From Verrucomicrobiota bacterium (GTDB lineage: Bacteria; Verrucomicrobiota; Verrucomicrobiia; Limisphaerales; UBA11358), in NCBI GenBank assembly GCA_028873125.1, contig JAGWMQ010000007.1, positions 1-57,880 of the forward strand: DNA of 57,880 bases, in the 5' to 3' direction. Each line of letters begins with the position of its first letter. The first letter of the stretch is position 1. The position numbers and the translations under genes were made by a program. Below the pieces are notes generated by a model that did not search any database, was not told where the DNA came from, and was given only the letters and a program-made list of their open reading frames with translations. Of the stretch, positions 45,706-53,485 are shown in pieces.

Positions 45706-48700
45706 TCATTGCGAGAGTTCGAGGCGGTAGAATTGTTGCGGACTGGTCATCGGCGCGCTGAATTGCCAAACGCCGTTGGTGCCCAGCGTGTTGGTGGCCA
45801 GCGGCAGCCAGCCGCCGGGCACGGCGAGGTTTGTGGTGGCTTGGAGGATGTAGGTGAAGCCGGCGCCGCCGTTCAGTTCGAGGAGAACGGTGTTGTTGGT
45901 GCCGCCGGACACGCTGGTGATGGCAGGGGTGGCGTTGGTCGGCAACGGCAGCACGGTGACGGTCACGGCCTGATAATTGGTCCCGCCCCAGCCGTCGCTG
46001 ACGGTGCAAACAAAGAGGTCATCCACATTGTTGGAGTTGACATAGACCAGTGTGCCGGCGTCGTTGGTGACGGTCACGCCGTTGGTGCTCACGCCGATGC
46101 CCACCAGCGAAACCGTGTCGCCGTCCGGGTCGCTCCAATTCGACGACAGGTTGGCGACCGGGATGTAGAGTGTGAAGCCGGCGTAGCGATAGGTCGAGAA
46201 GGGCGCCGCCACCGGCGGATGGTTGGTGACGATTTGCGCGAGCAGGTTGGTCGCCGGCAGATAAACGGTGTCGCCCGAATAGACGGCGGCAATGAAGTTG
46301 GTGCCGCGTGGCAGCGTATCGTTGGTCACGCTCGCCGCAAGCCCCGCAAGCAGTGACTCGGTGTCGAAGGCGATGCTGTTGGTGAGAAATTCCACCGAAC
46401 CGGTGGCGTTGGTCGGCATGAGGCTGGCGCTGAAATAAATTCCATCCTTGTAACCGGTGGGATTTTCGGATGAAGCCAGGGCCAGCGAAGGCTGGAGCCG
46501 GGCAACCGTCAGGACGGCGACAGCGCTGGTGCTGGAACCGCCGGCGGCGCTGGCGACGACAAAGTAATCTCCCGCCAGCGTCGAGTCGAGATTGGAAATC
46601 GTCAGCGTGCTGTTGTTCTCGCCGGCCAGCAGGGCGTTGTTGAAATACCATTGGTAAGCCAGCGGCGTGCATGCCGTCGCCACAAGACTGAAGCTGGCGT
46701 TGGTTCCGGCACTGACGGTCTGGCTTTGCGGCTGGTTCCAGATCAGCGGTGGGGATTGGTCCTGGACGGTGACGGAGTTGGTCGAGTAGGCGGCGTTGCC
46801 GTAGGCGTCCAGGACGGTGAGCACTACGGGATTGGTGCCCTCGGGCAGGACGGCGCCGTTGGTGGGACTCTGGGTGATGGTCAGGGGCCCGGACAGGTCG
46901 GTGGCCAGGATAAAGTTGGTTCCGGTCACGTCGGGCAGGAGGGCGCTGCAATTGGTGCCGGCGGCCAGGACCAGGTTGGTGAAGCTCCATTCAATGGTCG
47001 GAGGCGTGGTGTCCTGGACAATGACCGTGCGGGTGACGGTGTTGGTGTTGCCATTGCCGTCGCCGGCGGTGTAGGTGACCAGGTTGGTCCCCACGACATT
47101 GGTGTTGACCGAGCCGGTGATGGTGACAGGGACCACGCCCATGCACAGGTCGTAGGCCGACGCCCCCGGCTCGGTGTAGGCGCTGCCCAATTCGACGTAA
47201 TACGGATTGGTGCTGTTCAAGCTGATCACCGGCGGAAGCGTGTCCTGCACGACCAGCGCCGTCGAACTGGTCGCGCTGCCGTAGAGATTGGTGACCAGGA
47301 CCGTCACGGTGTGATCAGGCAGAGGCACGCCGGTCAACAGCAGATTGGTGCTGGTCGCGCCCGCGATGGCCGTCCCGTCCAGGCTCCACTGGTAATGCAA
47401 CGGCGCCGTGCCGGTGGCGGTCACGCTGAAAGCGGCGTTGCTGCCGCACTGGATGGTCAGGGACGAAGGTGGCACGGTGATGGTCGGCGGCTCGGTCACC
47501 GTCAGGGTGGCCACGCTGCTGGTGGCCGAGCCGTAGAGGTCGGTGACGACCAACGTGTAATTGCCGGCGTCGCCCAGGGTGACCGAGGTGAGCGTCAACA
47601 CGTTGCTGGTGGCGCCCGACACGTTGCCGCCATTGAGCAGGTTGGTTCCGTTCTGCCGCCACTGATAAGCTAGCGGCGAGGCGCCGGCGACCGTCGCGCT
47701 GAAGACCGCATTGCCGCCGACGGGGACCGTTTGGTTCGTCGGTTCCGTGGTGAAGGTGGGCGGAAACACCACGGTCAGCGCGGCCACGCTGCTGGTCGCA
47801 GCGCCGTAGCCGTTGGTAACGACGACGTTGTAATTGCCGGCGTCGGCGGACGTGACGGAGGCGATAGTCAGCGTGCTGCTGGTCGCGCCGGAAATATTTC
47901 CGCCACTGGTCAGGGCGTTTCCGTTGAACAACCATTGATAGCTCAACGGCGACTGGCCGCCGGCGGTGACGCTGAAGGTGACGTTGTTTCCATTGGTCGC
48001 CGTCTGGCTGGCCGGCGGCGTGAGGATGGAGGGCGTCGGCACAAGGGCGTTGATCAGGTTGGTGCCGGTGGGCGTGCCCAGGCCGGTGCACAGGTCGTAG
48101 CCGGTGACGGCGTAGAAGAGTCCGGGCGTGTTGGTGCCGATGTTGTTGCCGGTGGTGGTGTCGTGAAAGCAGGCGGAGTAATTGGCGCTGTTGGCAATGG
48201 TGTAAAAGGCCGGATTAAGAAAACCGACCGTGTCGGTGGAGTTGCCGGAAGCCGCGACGGAGGCTTGATTGACCAGCGCGCAAAAGCCGGCCCACAACGG
48301 CGCGGCGCAACTGGTGCCGGCAAAGCCCCCCGAACTGCCGTTGTTATAGTCCACAAAGACCTGGTCGGCGGTGAGGGCCACGTCGGGGATGTTGCGCATG
48401 GTGGTGGAGCCGGAATTGGCGGACATGCTCACGTTCGTCTGCCACCAAGGGATGGTGTAGTAAGTGCTGATGCCGCCTCCCGAGCCGGTGTTGGCGTAGG
48501 AACCGCCATAGCTGTGGTAATTCCAAACCTTCTCGGACGACCACGACGCGCCGGAGCCGTTCATCGTCAAAGTCGTGCCGCCGACGGCAATCACGTTGGT
48601 GCTGTCCACCGGCGCATCCGTCAGGCTGGAATTATCCAGCGCGTTCGCGCCGGTGTAGGCATCGTCGTCGCCGGAGGCCTGGAAGAAGGTTTGTCCTTGG

Positions 48701-49743
48701 GACTGCATTTGTTTGAAGGTGGCGTCAATGGTCGAGTTGGGGCCGCCGCTCCAGGACCAGGAACAGCTTATCTGTTTGGCCAGATCGTCCGTGGCCATCT
48801 TTTGCAAAAGGCTGCTGGCGCTGCCGCTGCTTTCATACACGATCACCTTCGACAGTTGCGGCGCCATGGCGATGGCCACCTCGATGTCCAGCGCCACCTC
48901 GGCGTTGTTGTTGGCGTTGGGCGCGGGGTGCCCCACCACCACGTTGTTCAGGGGAACATAATTCGTCATGCCGATGGTGTTTTCGTAATTGGTGATGTCC
49001 GACTGGTAGTAGGACGAGAATTCCACCAGTCCCACCGTCTGGCCCGAGCCGGTGAGCGTGGTGCCGGGCACGTAGGCGTTGCGAAAATCGTTGCCGGCGA
49101 AATAGCCGCTGGGACCGGAGCCGGAAAGCGGCCGGGTCAGCGGCGGCCTGGCCGGATGCAACAGGGGATGCGGCGGTTCAAAATTGCTCAGGCCCTCCAC
49201 GTCCAGCACCGGCACATTCGCGGGCACGGACGGCTCGGTGTCCGGCGCATAAAATTCGCGCGGCTCCGTCGGGTGGCGGTAAAGGCGCAGGGTGATTTGA
49301 AAGGCGCGTTCGACGTTGGAGACGCCGCCCACCACGTCCAGGATCATCCGGCTGCGATCCGTGCCGACCACGATGAAGCCGTTGCTCTCGGCGAACCGGA
49401 TGACCAACTGATATTGCTGCCGGGTCGGGCCGAAACGTTCGGCAAACTGCCCGGGCGCAAGGTATTTGTGGTAATTCGTGCTGTGGGGGTCCTGAAGCTG
49501 CCGCAGAAACTCATCGAGTTCCGATTGGTTCCGCAACGGCAGTCCAAGGGTCAAGGGAAGGTTGGTCGTCTCCGGCAGGAGGCCCTTCGGTGTCAGCCGC
49601 GCCACCACCGGCGGAACGTGTCCGCGCAACGTCGTCCGTCCTGGCTCTGCCCCAAAAAGAGATGGCGCCGTGCTCCACAATTGGACAACAGCCATTGCGC
49701 AAAGCAGCAGTCTCCCGGCCAGCGAGGCGACTTTTACTTTCAC
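45706..49743 (-). CDS. Pro-kumamolisin S53 peptidase with multiple Ig-like domains
   Basis: 1345 residues, secreted. After a signal segment (about 1-32), the pro-kumamolisin domain spans about 40-195 (YHKYLAPGQFAERFGPTR) and the S53 catalytic domain about 215-550. Catalytic E282 and D286 lie in AEVALDIEVA and the nucleophile S478 in AGTSCAAPLW. The rest is a string of Ig-like domains. Three at about 550-815 repeat SPLSYQWLFNG-like cores, an HYR-like pair lies at about 820-985, another Ig at about 1000-1080, and a cadherin-like domain near 1175-1260 (SNWSDPDGDTVSLVG). It ends with the C-terminal module and FYRLELSQ. The long Ig stalk probably displays the protease away from the cell. Confidence 0.92.
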   Translation of the reverse strand: MKVKVASLAGRLLLCAMAVVQLWSTAPSLFGAEPGRTTLRGHVPPVVARLTPKGLLPETTNLPLTLGLPLRNQSELDEFLRQLQDPHSTNYHKYLAPGQFAERFGPTRQQYQLVIRFAESNGFIVVGTDRSRMILDVVGGVSNVERAFQITLRLYRHPTEPREFYAPDTEPSVPANVPVLDVEGLSNFEPPHPLLHPARPPLTRPLSGSGPSGYFAGNDFRNAYVPGTTLTGSGQTVGLVEFSSYYQSDITNYENTIGMTNYVPLNNVVVGHPAPNANNNAEVALDIEVAIAMAPQLSKVIVYESSGSASSLLQKMATDDLAKQISCSWSWSGGPNSTIDATFKQMQSQGQTFFQASGDDDAYTGANALDNSSLTDAPVDSTNVIAVGGTTLTMNGSGASWSSEKVWNYHSYGGSYANTGSGGGISTYYTIPWWQTNVSMSANSGSTTMRNIPDVALTADQVFVDYNNGSSGGFAGTSCAAPLWAGFCALVNQASVAASGNSTDTVGFLNPAFYTIANSANYSACFHDTTTGNNIGTNTPGLFYAVTGYDLCTGLGTPTGTNLINALVPTPSILTPPASQTATNGNNVTFSVTAGGQSPLSYQWLFNGNALTSGGNISGATSSTLTIASVTSADAGNYNVVVTNGYGAATSSVAALTVVFPPTFTTEPTNQTVPVGGNAVFSATVAGASPLAYQWRQNGTNLLNGGNVSGATSNVLTLTSVTLGDAGNYTLVVTDLYGSATSSVATLTVTEPPTITVPPSSLTIQCGSNAAFSVTATGTAPLHYQWSLDGTAIAGATSTNLLLTGVPLPDHTVTVLVTNLYGSATSSTALVVQDTLPPVISLNSTNPYYVELGSAYTEPGASAYDLCMGVVPVTITGSVNTNVVGTNLVTYTAGDGNGNTNTVTRTVIVQDTTPPTIEWSFTNLVLAAGTNCSALLPDVTGTNFILATDLSGPLTITQSPTNGAVLPEGTNPVVLTVLDAYGNAAYSTNSVTVQDQSPPLIWNQPQSQTVSAGTNASFSLVATACTPLAYQWYFNNALLAGENNSTLTISNLDSTLAGDYFVVASAAGGSSTSAVAVLTVARLQPSLALASSENPTGYKDGIYFSASLMPTNATGSVEFLTNSIAFDTESLLAGLAASVTNDTLPRGTNFIAAVYSGDTVYLPATNLLAQIVTNHPPVAAPFSTYRYAGFTLYIPVANLSSNWSDPDGDTVSLVGIGVSTNGVTVTNDAGTLVYVNSNNVDDLFVCTVSDGWGGTNYQAVTVTVLPLPTNATPAITSVSGGTNNTVLLELNGGAGFTYILQATTNLAVPGGWLPLATNTLGTNGVWQFSAPMTSPQQFYRLELSQ

Positions 49744-49974
49744 ACCGATTCCTGATGAAGCTTAAAACTAAATCTGAAACGTCACCAAAGCAAATCTCAT
49801 TCCATCGGCGCCTCGGCGGAGCCGATAAATTCGCGCGTACAAGCCGGCCTGGCGCCCTCTTTGCCGCAAACACGGCAAACTCCTGTCGGCGGCAGCCGGG
49901 TGATTTGTGTCAAAATCCGGCGCGAGGCCCGGCGGCCTCCCGCGCTGCCCACCCGGGCCTCCTTGCGAATGCCA
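49744..49974. other. Intergenic region with no recognised gene
   Basis: Separates the divergent S53 peptidase and accA genes. No conserved motif or RNA gene was recognised here. A possible accA promoter lies at its right edge. Confidence 0.5.
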
Positions 49975-50003
49975 TTGATTCTCCCAGCGGACGGGTCTAA
50001 GCT
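49975..50003 (+). promoter_or_regulatory. Possible sigma-70-like promoter of accA
   Basis: TTGATT at 49975-49980 and TAAGCT at 49998-50003 are separated by 17 bases. The predicted transcript start falls at or next to the accA ATG at 50012, consistent with a leaderless mRNA and the absence of a Shine-Dalgarno sequence. The -10 match is only moderate. Confidence 0.35.
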
Positions 50004-50011
50004 TTTGACTT

Positions 50012-51016
50012 ATGAAACACCAGCTCGATTTCGAGAAACCGATCATCGAATTGCAGAGCAAGCTGGACGATTTGCGCGAACACCCCGAAAAGCACTCGAT
50101 GGGTGTCAGTTTCGATGACGAAATCCGGCTCATCGAGAAAAAGCTGGCGGAAACGCGCCAGCAGATCTTCTCCAATCTGACCGCCTGGCAGCGCGTTCAA
50201 CTGGCGCGCCATCCCAAGCGTCCATACACGCTGGACTACATCGCCCGGGCCTTCGCCGATTTTCACGAATTGCATGGCGACCGGCTTTTTGCGGAGGACC
50301 GCGCGATGGTCGGCGGCTTTGCCAAACTCGGCAAACACCGCGTCATGGTCATCGGCACCCAGAAGGGGCGGGACACGAAGGAAAACATCCTGCGCAATTT
50401 CGGCTCGGCCCATCCCGAGGGCTATCGCAAGGCCCTGCGGCTGATGCGGTTGGCGGACAAGTTCGGCCTGCCCATCATCACCCTCATTGACACCGCCGGC
50501 GCGTATCCGGGCGTCGCCGCCGAGGAACGCCACATCGCCGAGGCCATCGCCGTCAATCTGCGGGAAATGACGCTGTTCGAGGTGCCTATCATAGCCGCGG
50601 TCATCGGCGAGGGGGGGTCGGGCGGGGCGCTGGGCGTCGGCGTGGCCGACCGGGTGTTGATTCTGCAAAACGCCTATTATTCGGTCATCAGTCCCGAGGG
50701 TTGCGCGGCCATTCTGTGGAAGGACCGCGCCGCCTCCGCCAAGGCGGCCGCCGCCCTCAAAATCACCGCCGCAGATCTCCTTGAACTGAAGCTCGTGGAT
50801 GAAATCATTCCCGAGCCGCTGGGCGGCGCGCACACCGATCCGGCCGCCACCGCCGAGAACTTGAAAAAACACCTGCTCAAACACTTGGAAGCGGTGCTGG
50901 CGATGCCTGTCCCAGACCGGCTGAAAAGACGCTACGACAAATTCCGCGCGCACGGACAATTCTTTGAAAAGGTCGAGCCGGCCGCGAACAGCACCGTTCG
51001 GCGGGCCGTCGCCTGA
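50012..51016 (+). CDS. accA: Acetyl-CoA carboxylase carboxyltransferase subunit alpha
   Basis: 334 residues, cytoplasmic. It transfers carboxyl from biotin to acetyl-CoA to make malonyl-CoA for fatty acid synthesis, together with AccD, which is not in this window. The family is clear from DFEKPIIELQSKLDDLR, RPYTLDYIARAFADFHELHGD, LIDTAGAYPGVAAEERHIAEA and IGEGGSGGALGVGVADRVL, with EGCAAILWKD near the C-terminal part. Length is close to the usual 315-325, with a slightly longer tail. It is followed by manA after 88 bases. Confidence 0.96.
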   Translation: MKHQLDFEKPIIELQSKLDDLREHPEKHSMGVSFDDEIRLIEKKLAETRQQIFSNLTAWQRVQLARHPKRPYTLDYIARAFADFHELHGDRLFAEDRAMVGGFAKLGKHRVMVIGTQKGRDTKENILRNFGSAHPEGYRKALRLMRLADKFGLPIITLIDTAGAYPGVAAEERHIAEAIAVNLREMTLFEVPIIAAVIGEGGSGGALGVGVADRVLILQNAYYSVISPEGCAAILWKDRAASAKAAAALKITAADLLELKLVDEIIPEPLGGAHTDPAATAENLKKHLLKHLEAVLAMPVPDRLKRRYDKFRAHGQFFEKVEPAANSTVRRAVA

Positions 51017-51104
51017 TGATTTGGGGCTGTCGCATCCAGAAAACCCGCTCCGTCTTGAAACTCGATTTTCCCAGCACGCGCGGCGCTCCCCGCGCCTTTG
51101 ACCC

Positions 51105-52079
51105 ATGCTGCAGCCACTGACTTTCCAGCCCATCTTCAAGGAACGCGTCTGGGGCGGGCGCGAACTGGCGCGGCTTTATGGCAAAAAACTCCCGCCCGGC
51201 GGGCGCATCGGCGAATCGTGGGAAATCTCCGACCGGCCCGGTGACGAAAGCGTCATCGCCGACGGAACCTTCGCCGGAAAGACGTTGCACTGGCTCATGG
51301 AGCATCACCCGGGGGAACTGCTGGGCGATGCAAAACCCGCGAATGGAAACCGTTTTCCGCTGCTGATCAAAATCCTCGACGCGCGGGAAAAATTGTCGCT
51401 GCAGGTCCATCCGCCGGCGGGCAGTGCCGCCGAACTCGGCGGCGAGCCGAAGACCGAGATGTGGTTCATCGCCGACGCCGCGCCGGGGGCCGAACTGTTC
51501 GTGGGCCTCAAGCGCGGGGTCACGCGGGCCATCTTCGAGAAAAAGATCCGGGACGGCGGCGTGGCCGACTGTTTTCATCGCGTCCCCGTGCGCGCGGGCG
51601 ACGCGATGTTTCTGCCCAGCGGGCGCGTCCACGCCATCGGCGGCGGCCTGGTGATTTTTGAGATCCAGCAGAACTCGGACACCACGTACCGGGTCTTCGA
51701 TTGGAACCGCGTCGGCTTGGATGGCAAACCGCGCGCCCTGCACGTGGCCCAATCGCTGGCCAGCATTGATTTCCACGACTTCGAGCCGGCGCCCGTGGAA
51801 ACCGGGTTTGTGGCCGACGGAAAAATCCAGAAGCGCCCGTTGGTGAACGATGCCTTGTTCAATGTCGAGGCTTGGACGTTGCCTTCCGGCGCGGGCGCCT
51901 CACTGAAACCGAACCGGCTGCAAATCGTGGCCGTGACGCGCGGTCTGGCGGGAGTTCGAAGCGGCCCCGGTTCGGTGGATTTGTCCGCCGGCCAATTCTG
52001 TCTGGTGCCGGCGGCTTTGGAGCGAAGTGAAATTCTGGGGAAATCGGATGCGACAGTGCTGCGCGTGGAGGCCAATTGA
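51105..52079 (+). CDS. manA: Class I mannose-6-phosphate isomerase
   Basis: 324 residues, cytoplasmic cupin-type zinc enzyme. It interconverts mannose-6-phosphate and fructose-6-phosphate. Family motifs are KERVWGGRELARLYG, GESWEISDRPGDES, FPLLIKILDAREKLSLQVHPP with zinc ligands, and the distinctive GRVHAIGGGLVIFEIQQNSDTT with the zinc-binding His. Its C-terminal cupin domain is present and it is of the short class common in Firmicutes and Verrucomicrobiota. It could complete the path from PTS-imported mannose to glycolysis, although it is not in the same operon. Confidence 0.93.
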   Translation: MLQPLTFQPIFKERVWGGRELARLYGKKLPPGGRIGESWEISDRPGDESVIADGTFAGKTLHWLMEHHPGELLGDAKPANGNRFPLLIKILDAREKLSLQVHPPAGSAAELGGEPKTEMWFIADAAPGAELFVGLKRGVTRAIFEKKIRDGGVADCFHRVPVRAGDAMFLPSGRVHAIGGGLVIFEIQQNSDTTYRVFDWNRVGLDGKPRALHVAQSLASIDFHDFEPAPVETGFVADGKIQKRPLVNDALFNVEAWTLPSGAGASLKPNRLQIVAVTRGLAGVRSGPGSVDLSAGQFCLVPAALERSEILGKSDATVLRVEAN

Positions 52080-52378
52080 ATGGAACGGGTTCCGCGCCGG
52101 AGGCCTCGGTCACGCTTGATGTGCCAGATTTGTTTTCGTGTCTTTCACGCCGTTCCTAGTTAAATTTTTCCCGCGATGCTTCAACACCCAGATTTGCTCA
52201 GGCACGCCCGGGATCGCAGAAGACCGTGGCGGACGGCCTCGCCGCCATGCCGGGCGCTCACCCGGTTCTGTGGCGGCAAAGGCGGTTTGCGCTACGGGAC
52301 CTGCCCGAGCGGCGCGGATCTGTTTCCGGGCGCGCCGGGATTGTCTCGCAAAACTGACCTCCACCGCTCGCGCCCACG
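52080..52378. other. Intergenic region upstream of thyA with no recognised gene
   Basis: About 300 bases. The only notable point is a T/A-rich island near 52125-52170 (TTGTTT, TAGTTAAATTTTT), which may hold a promoter, but hexamer spacing is poor (21 bases). No protein-coding or RNA gene was recognised. Confidence 0.5.
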
Positions 52379-53212
52379 ATGAAGCCGTATCTCGATCTCC
52401 TGGCGCACATCCTCGATCACGGCGCGGTCCGCGGAGACCGGACCGGGACCGGGACGCGGAGCATCTTTGGGGCGCAATTGCGCTTTGATCTGTCGCAGGG
52501 ATTTCCACTGGTCACCACGCGGAAGGTTTTTTTCAAAGGGGTCGTCCACGAACTGCTGTGGTTTCTAGCCGGCGGCACCAACATCAAGTATCTCAACGAC
52601 CGCAAAGTTCACATTTGGGATGCGTGGGCGGATGAAAAAGGGGACTTGGGACCCGTGTATGGCGCGCAATGGCGCTCTTGGGAGGCCCCGGGCGGGAGTC
52701 GAATTGACCAGATCAGCCGTCTCATGGAGCAGATTCGGAGCACGCCGGAGTCCCGTCGGCTGATCGTGAGCGCCTGGAACCCGGCGGTGCTCCCGGACGA
52801 AAGCCGGAGTCCTCAGGACAACGTCCGCGCGGGACGGGCCGCCTTGGCTTCCTGCCACACCCTCTTTCAATTTTACGTGGCGGAGGGGCGGCTCTCGTGC
52901 CTGCTCTACCAGCGCTCGGCGGATTGCCCGGTCGGGCTGGTCTTCAACATCGCGCAATATGCGTTGCTGACTCACATGGTTGCACAACAGTGTGATTTGC
53001 GACCCGGCGAGTTTGTCTGGACCGGCGGCGATTGCCACATCTATTCAAACCAGGTCGAAGGCGTGCGGGAGCAACTCCAGCGGGAACCCCGGCAGTTGCC
53101 GCAACTGTTGCTCAAGCGCAAGCCCGCGTCCATCTTCGATTACCAGTTCGAGGACGTCGAGATCGTCAGTTATGACCCGCACCCGCCGATCAAGTATCCC
53201 GTGGCGGTGTGA
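52379..53212 (+). CDS. thyA: Thymidylate synthase
   Basis: 277 residues, cytoplasmic. It methylates dUMP to dTMP with methylenetetrahydrofolate. Signatures are [47 protein letters not shown], the catalytic C159 in [35 protein letters not shown] and [11 protein letters not shown] short insertion before the catalytic Cys ([14 protein letters not shown]) is known from other ThyA subgroups. The C-terminal [13 protein letters not shown] closes the active site as usual. No Shine-Dalgarno sequence is visible. Confidence 0.95.
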   Translation: MKPYLDLLAHILDHGAVRGDRTGTGTRSIFGAQLRFDLSQGFPLVTTRKVFFKGVVHELLWFLAGGTNIKYLNDRKVHIWDAWADEKGDLGPVYGAQWRSWEAPGGSRIDQISRLMEQIRSTPESRRLIVSAWNPAVLPDESRSPQDNVRAGRAALASCHTLFQFYVAEGRLSCLLYQRSADCPVGLVFNIAQYALLTHMVAQQCDLRPGEFVWTGGDCHIYSNQVEGVREQLQREPRQLPQLLLKRKPASIFDYQFEDVEIVSYDPHPPIKYPVAV

Positions 53213-53485
53213 TGCCTGCGGCCAACGGGACGAAAACACGCACGCTCCTGAAGGCTCTCACAATTTCATCGGCCCCGCCCGGACACTTGTTCCGCACACC
53301 CCATCGAGACTTGGGGCCGCGCCGTGGGTAAAGTCGTCGCAACACTGGTCCAGTTGCAAGTGGAGCGCCAGACGGTTTCGTGTCGGGTGGCATGGACGAT
53401 CGGAATTGCCAATTCCTTTTTTGGCTTTCATTCGAGCCGCAAGCAGCTAAGCATCACACCGTTCAAACGCTCGCATTCCTGGTTT

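Noticed and set aside
47731-49755. 674-codon frame on the plus strand opposite the Ig-rich S53 peptidase
   Set aside because: Translation is rich in Gly, Arg and Val without domain features, and the minus-strand peptidase is certain.
52129-52170. Possible thyA promoter (TTGTTT and TAGTTA)
   Set aside because: Spacer of 21 bases is too long for a sigma-70-type promoter.
52790-52845. Insertion before the catalytic Cys of thymidylate synthase
   Set aside because: Such an insertion is known in other ThyA subgroups; all key residues are present.
53324-53485. Earlier start for the GH116 gene, 54 codons upstream
   Set aside because: The Tat signal begins at the later ATG, and the upstream extension has no conserved features.
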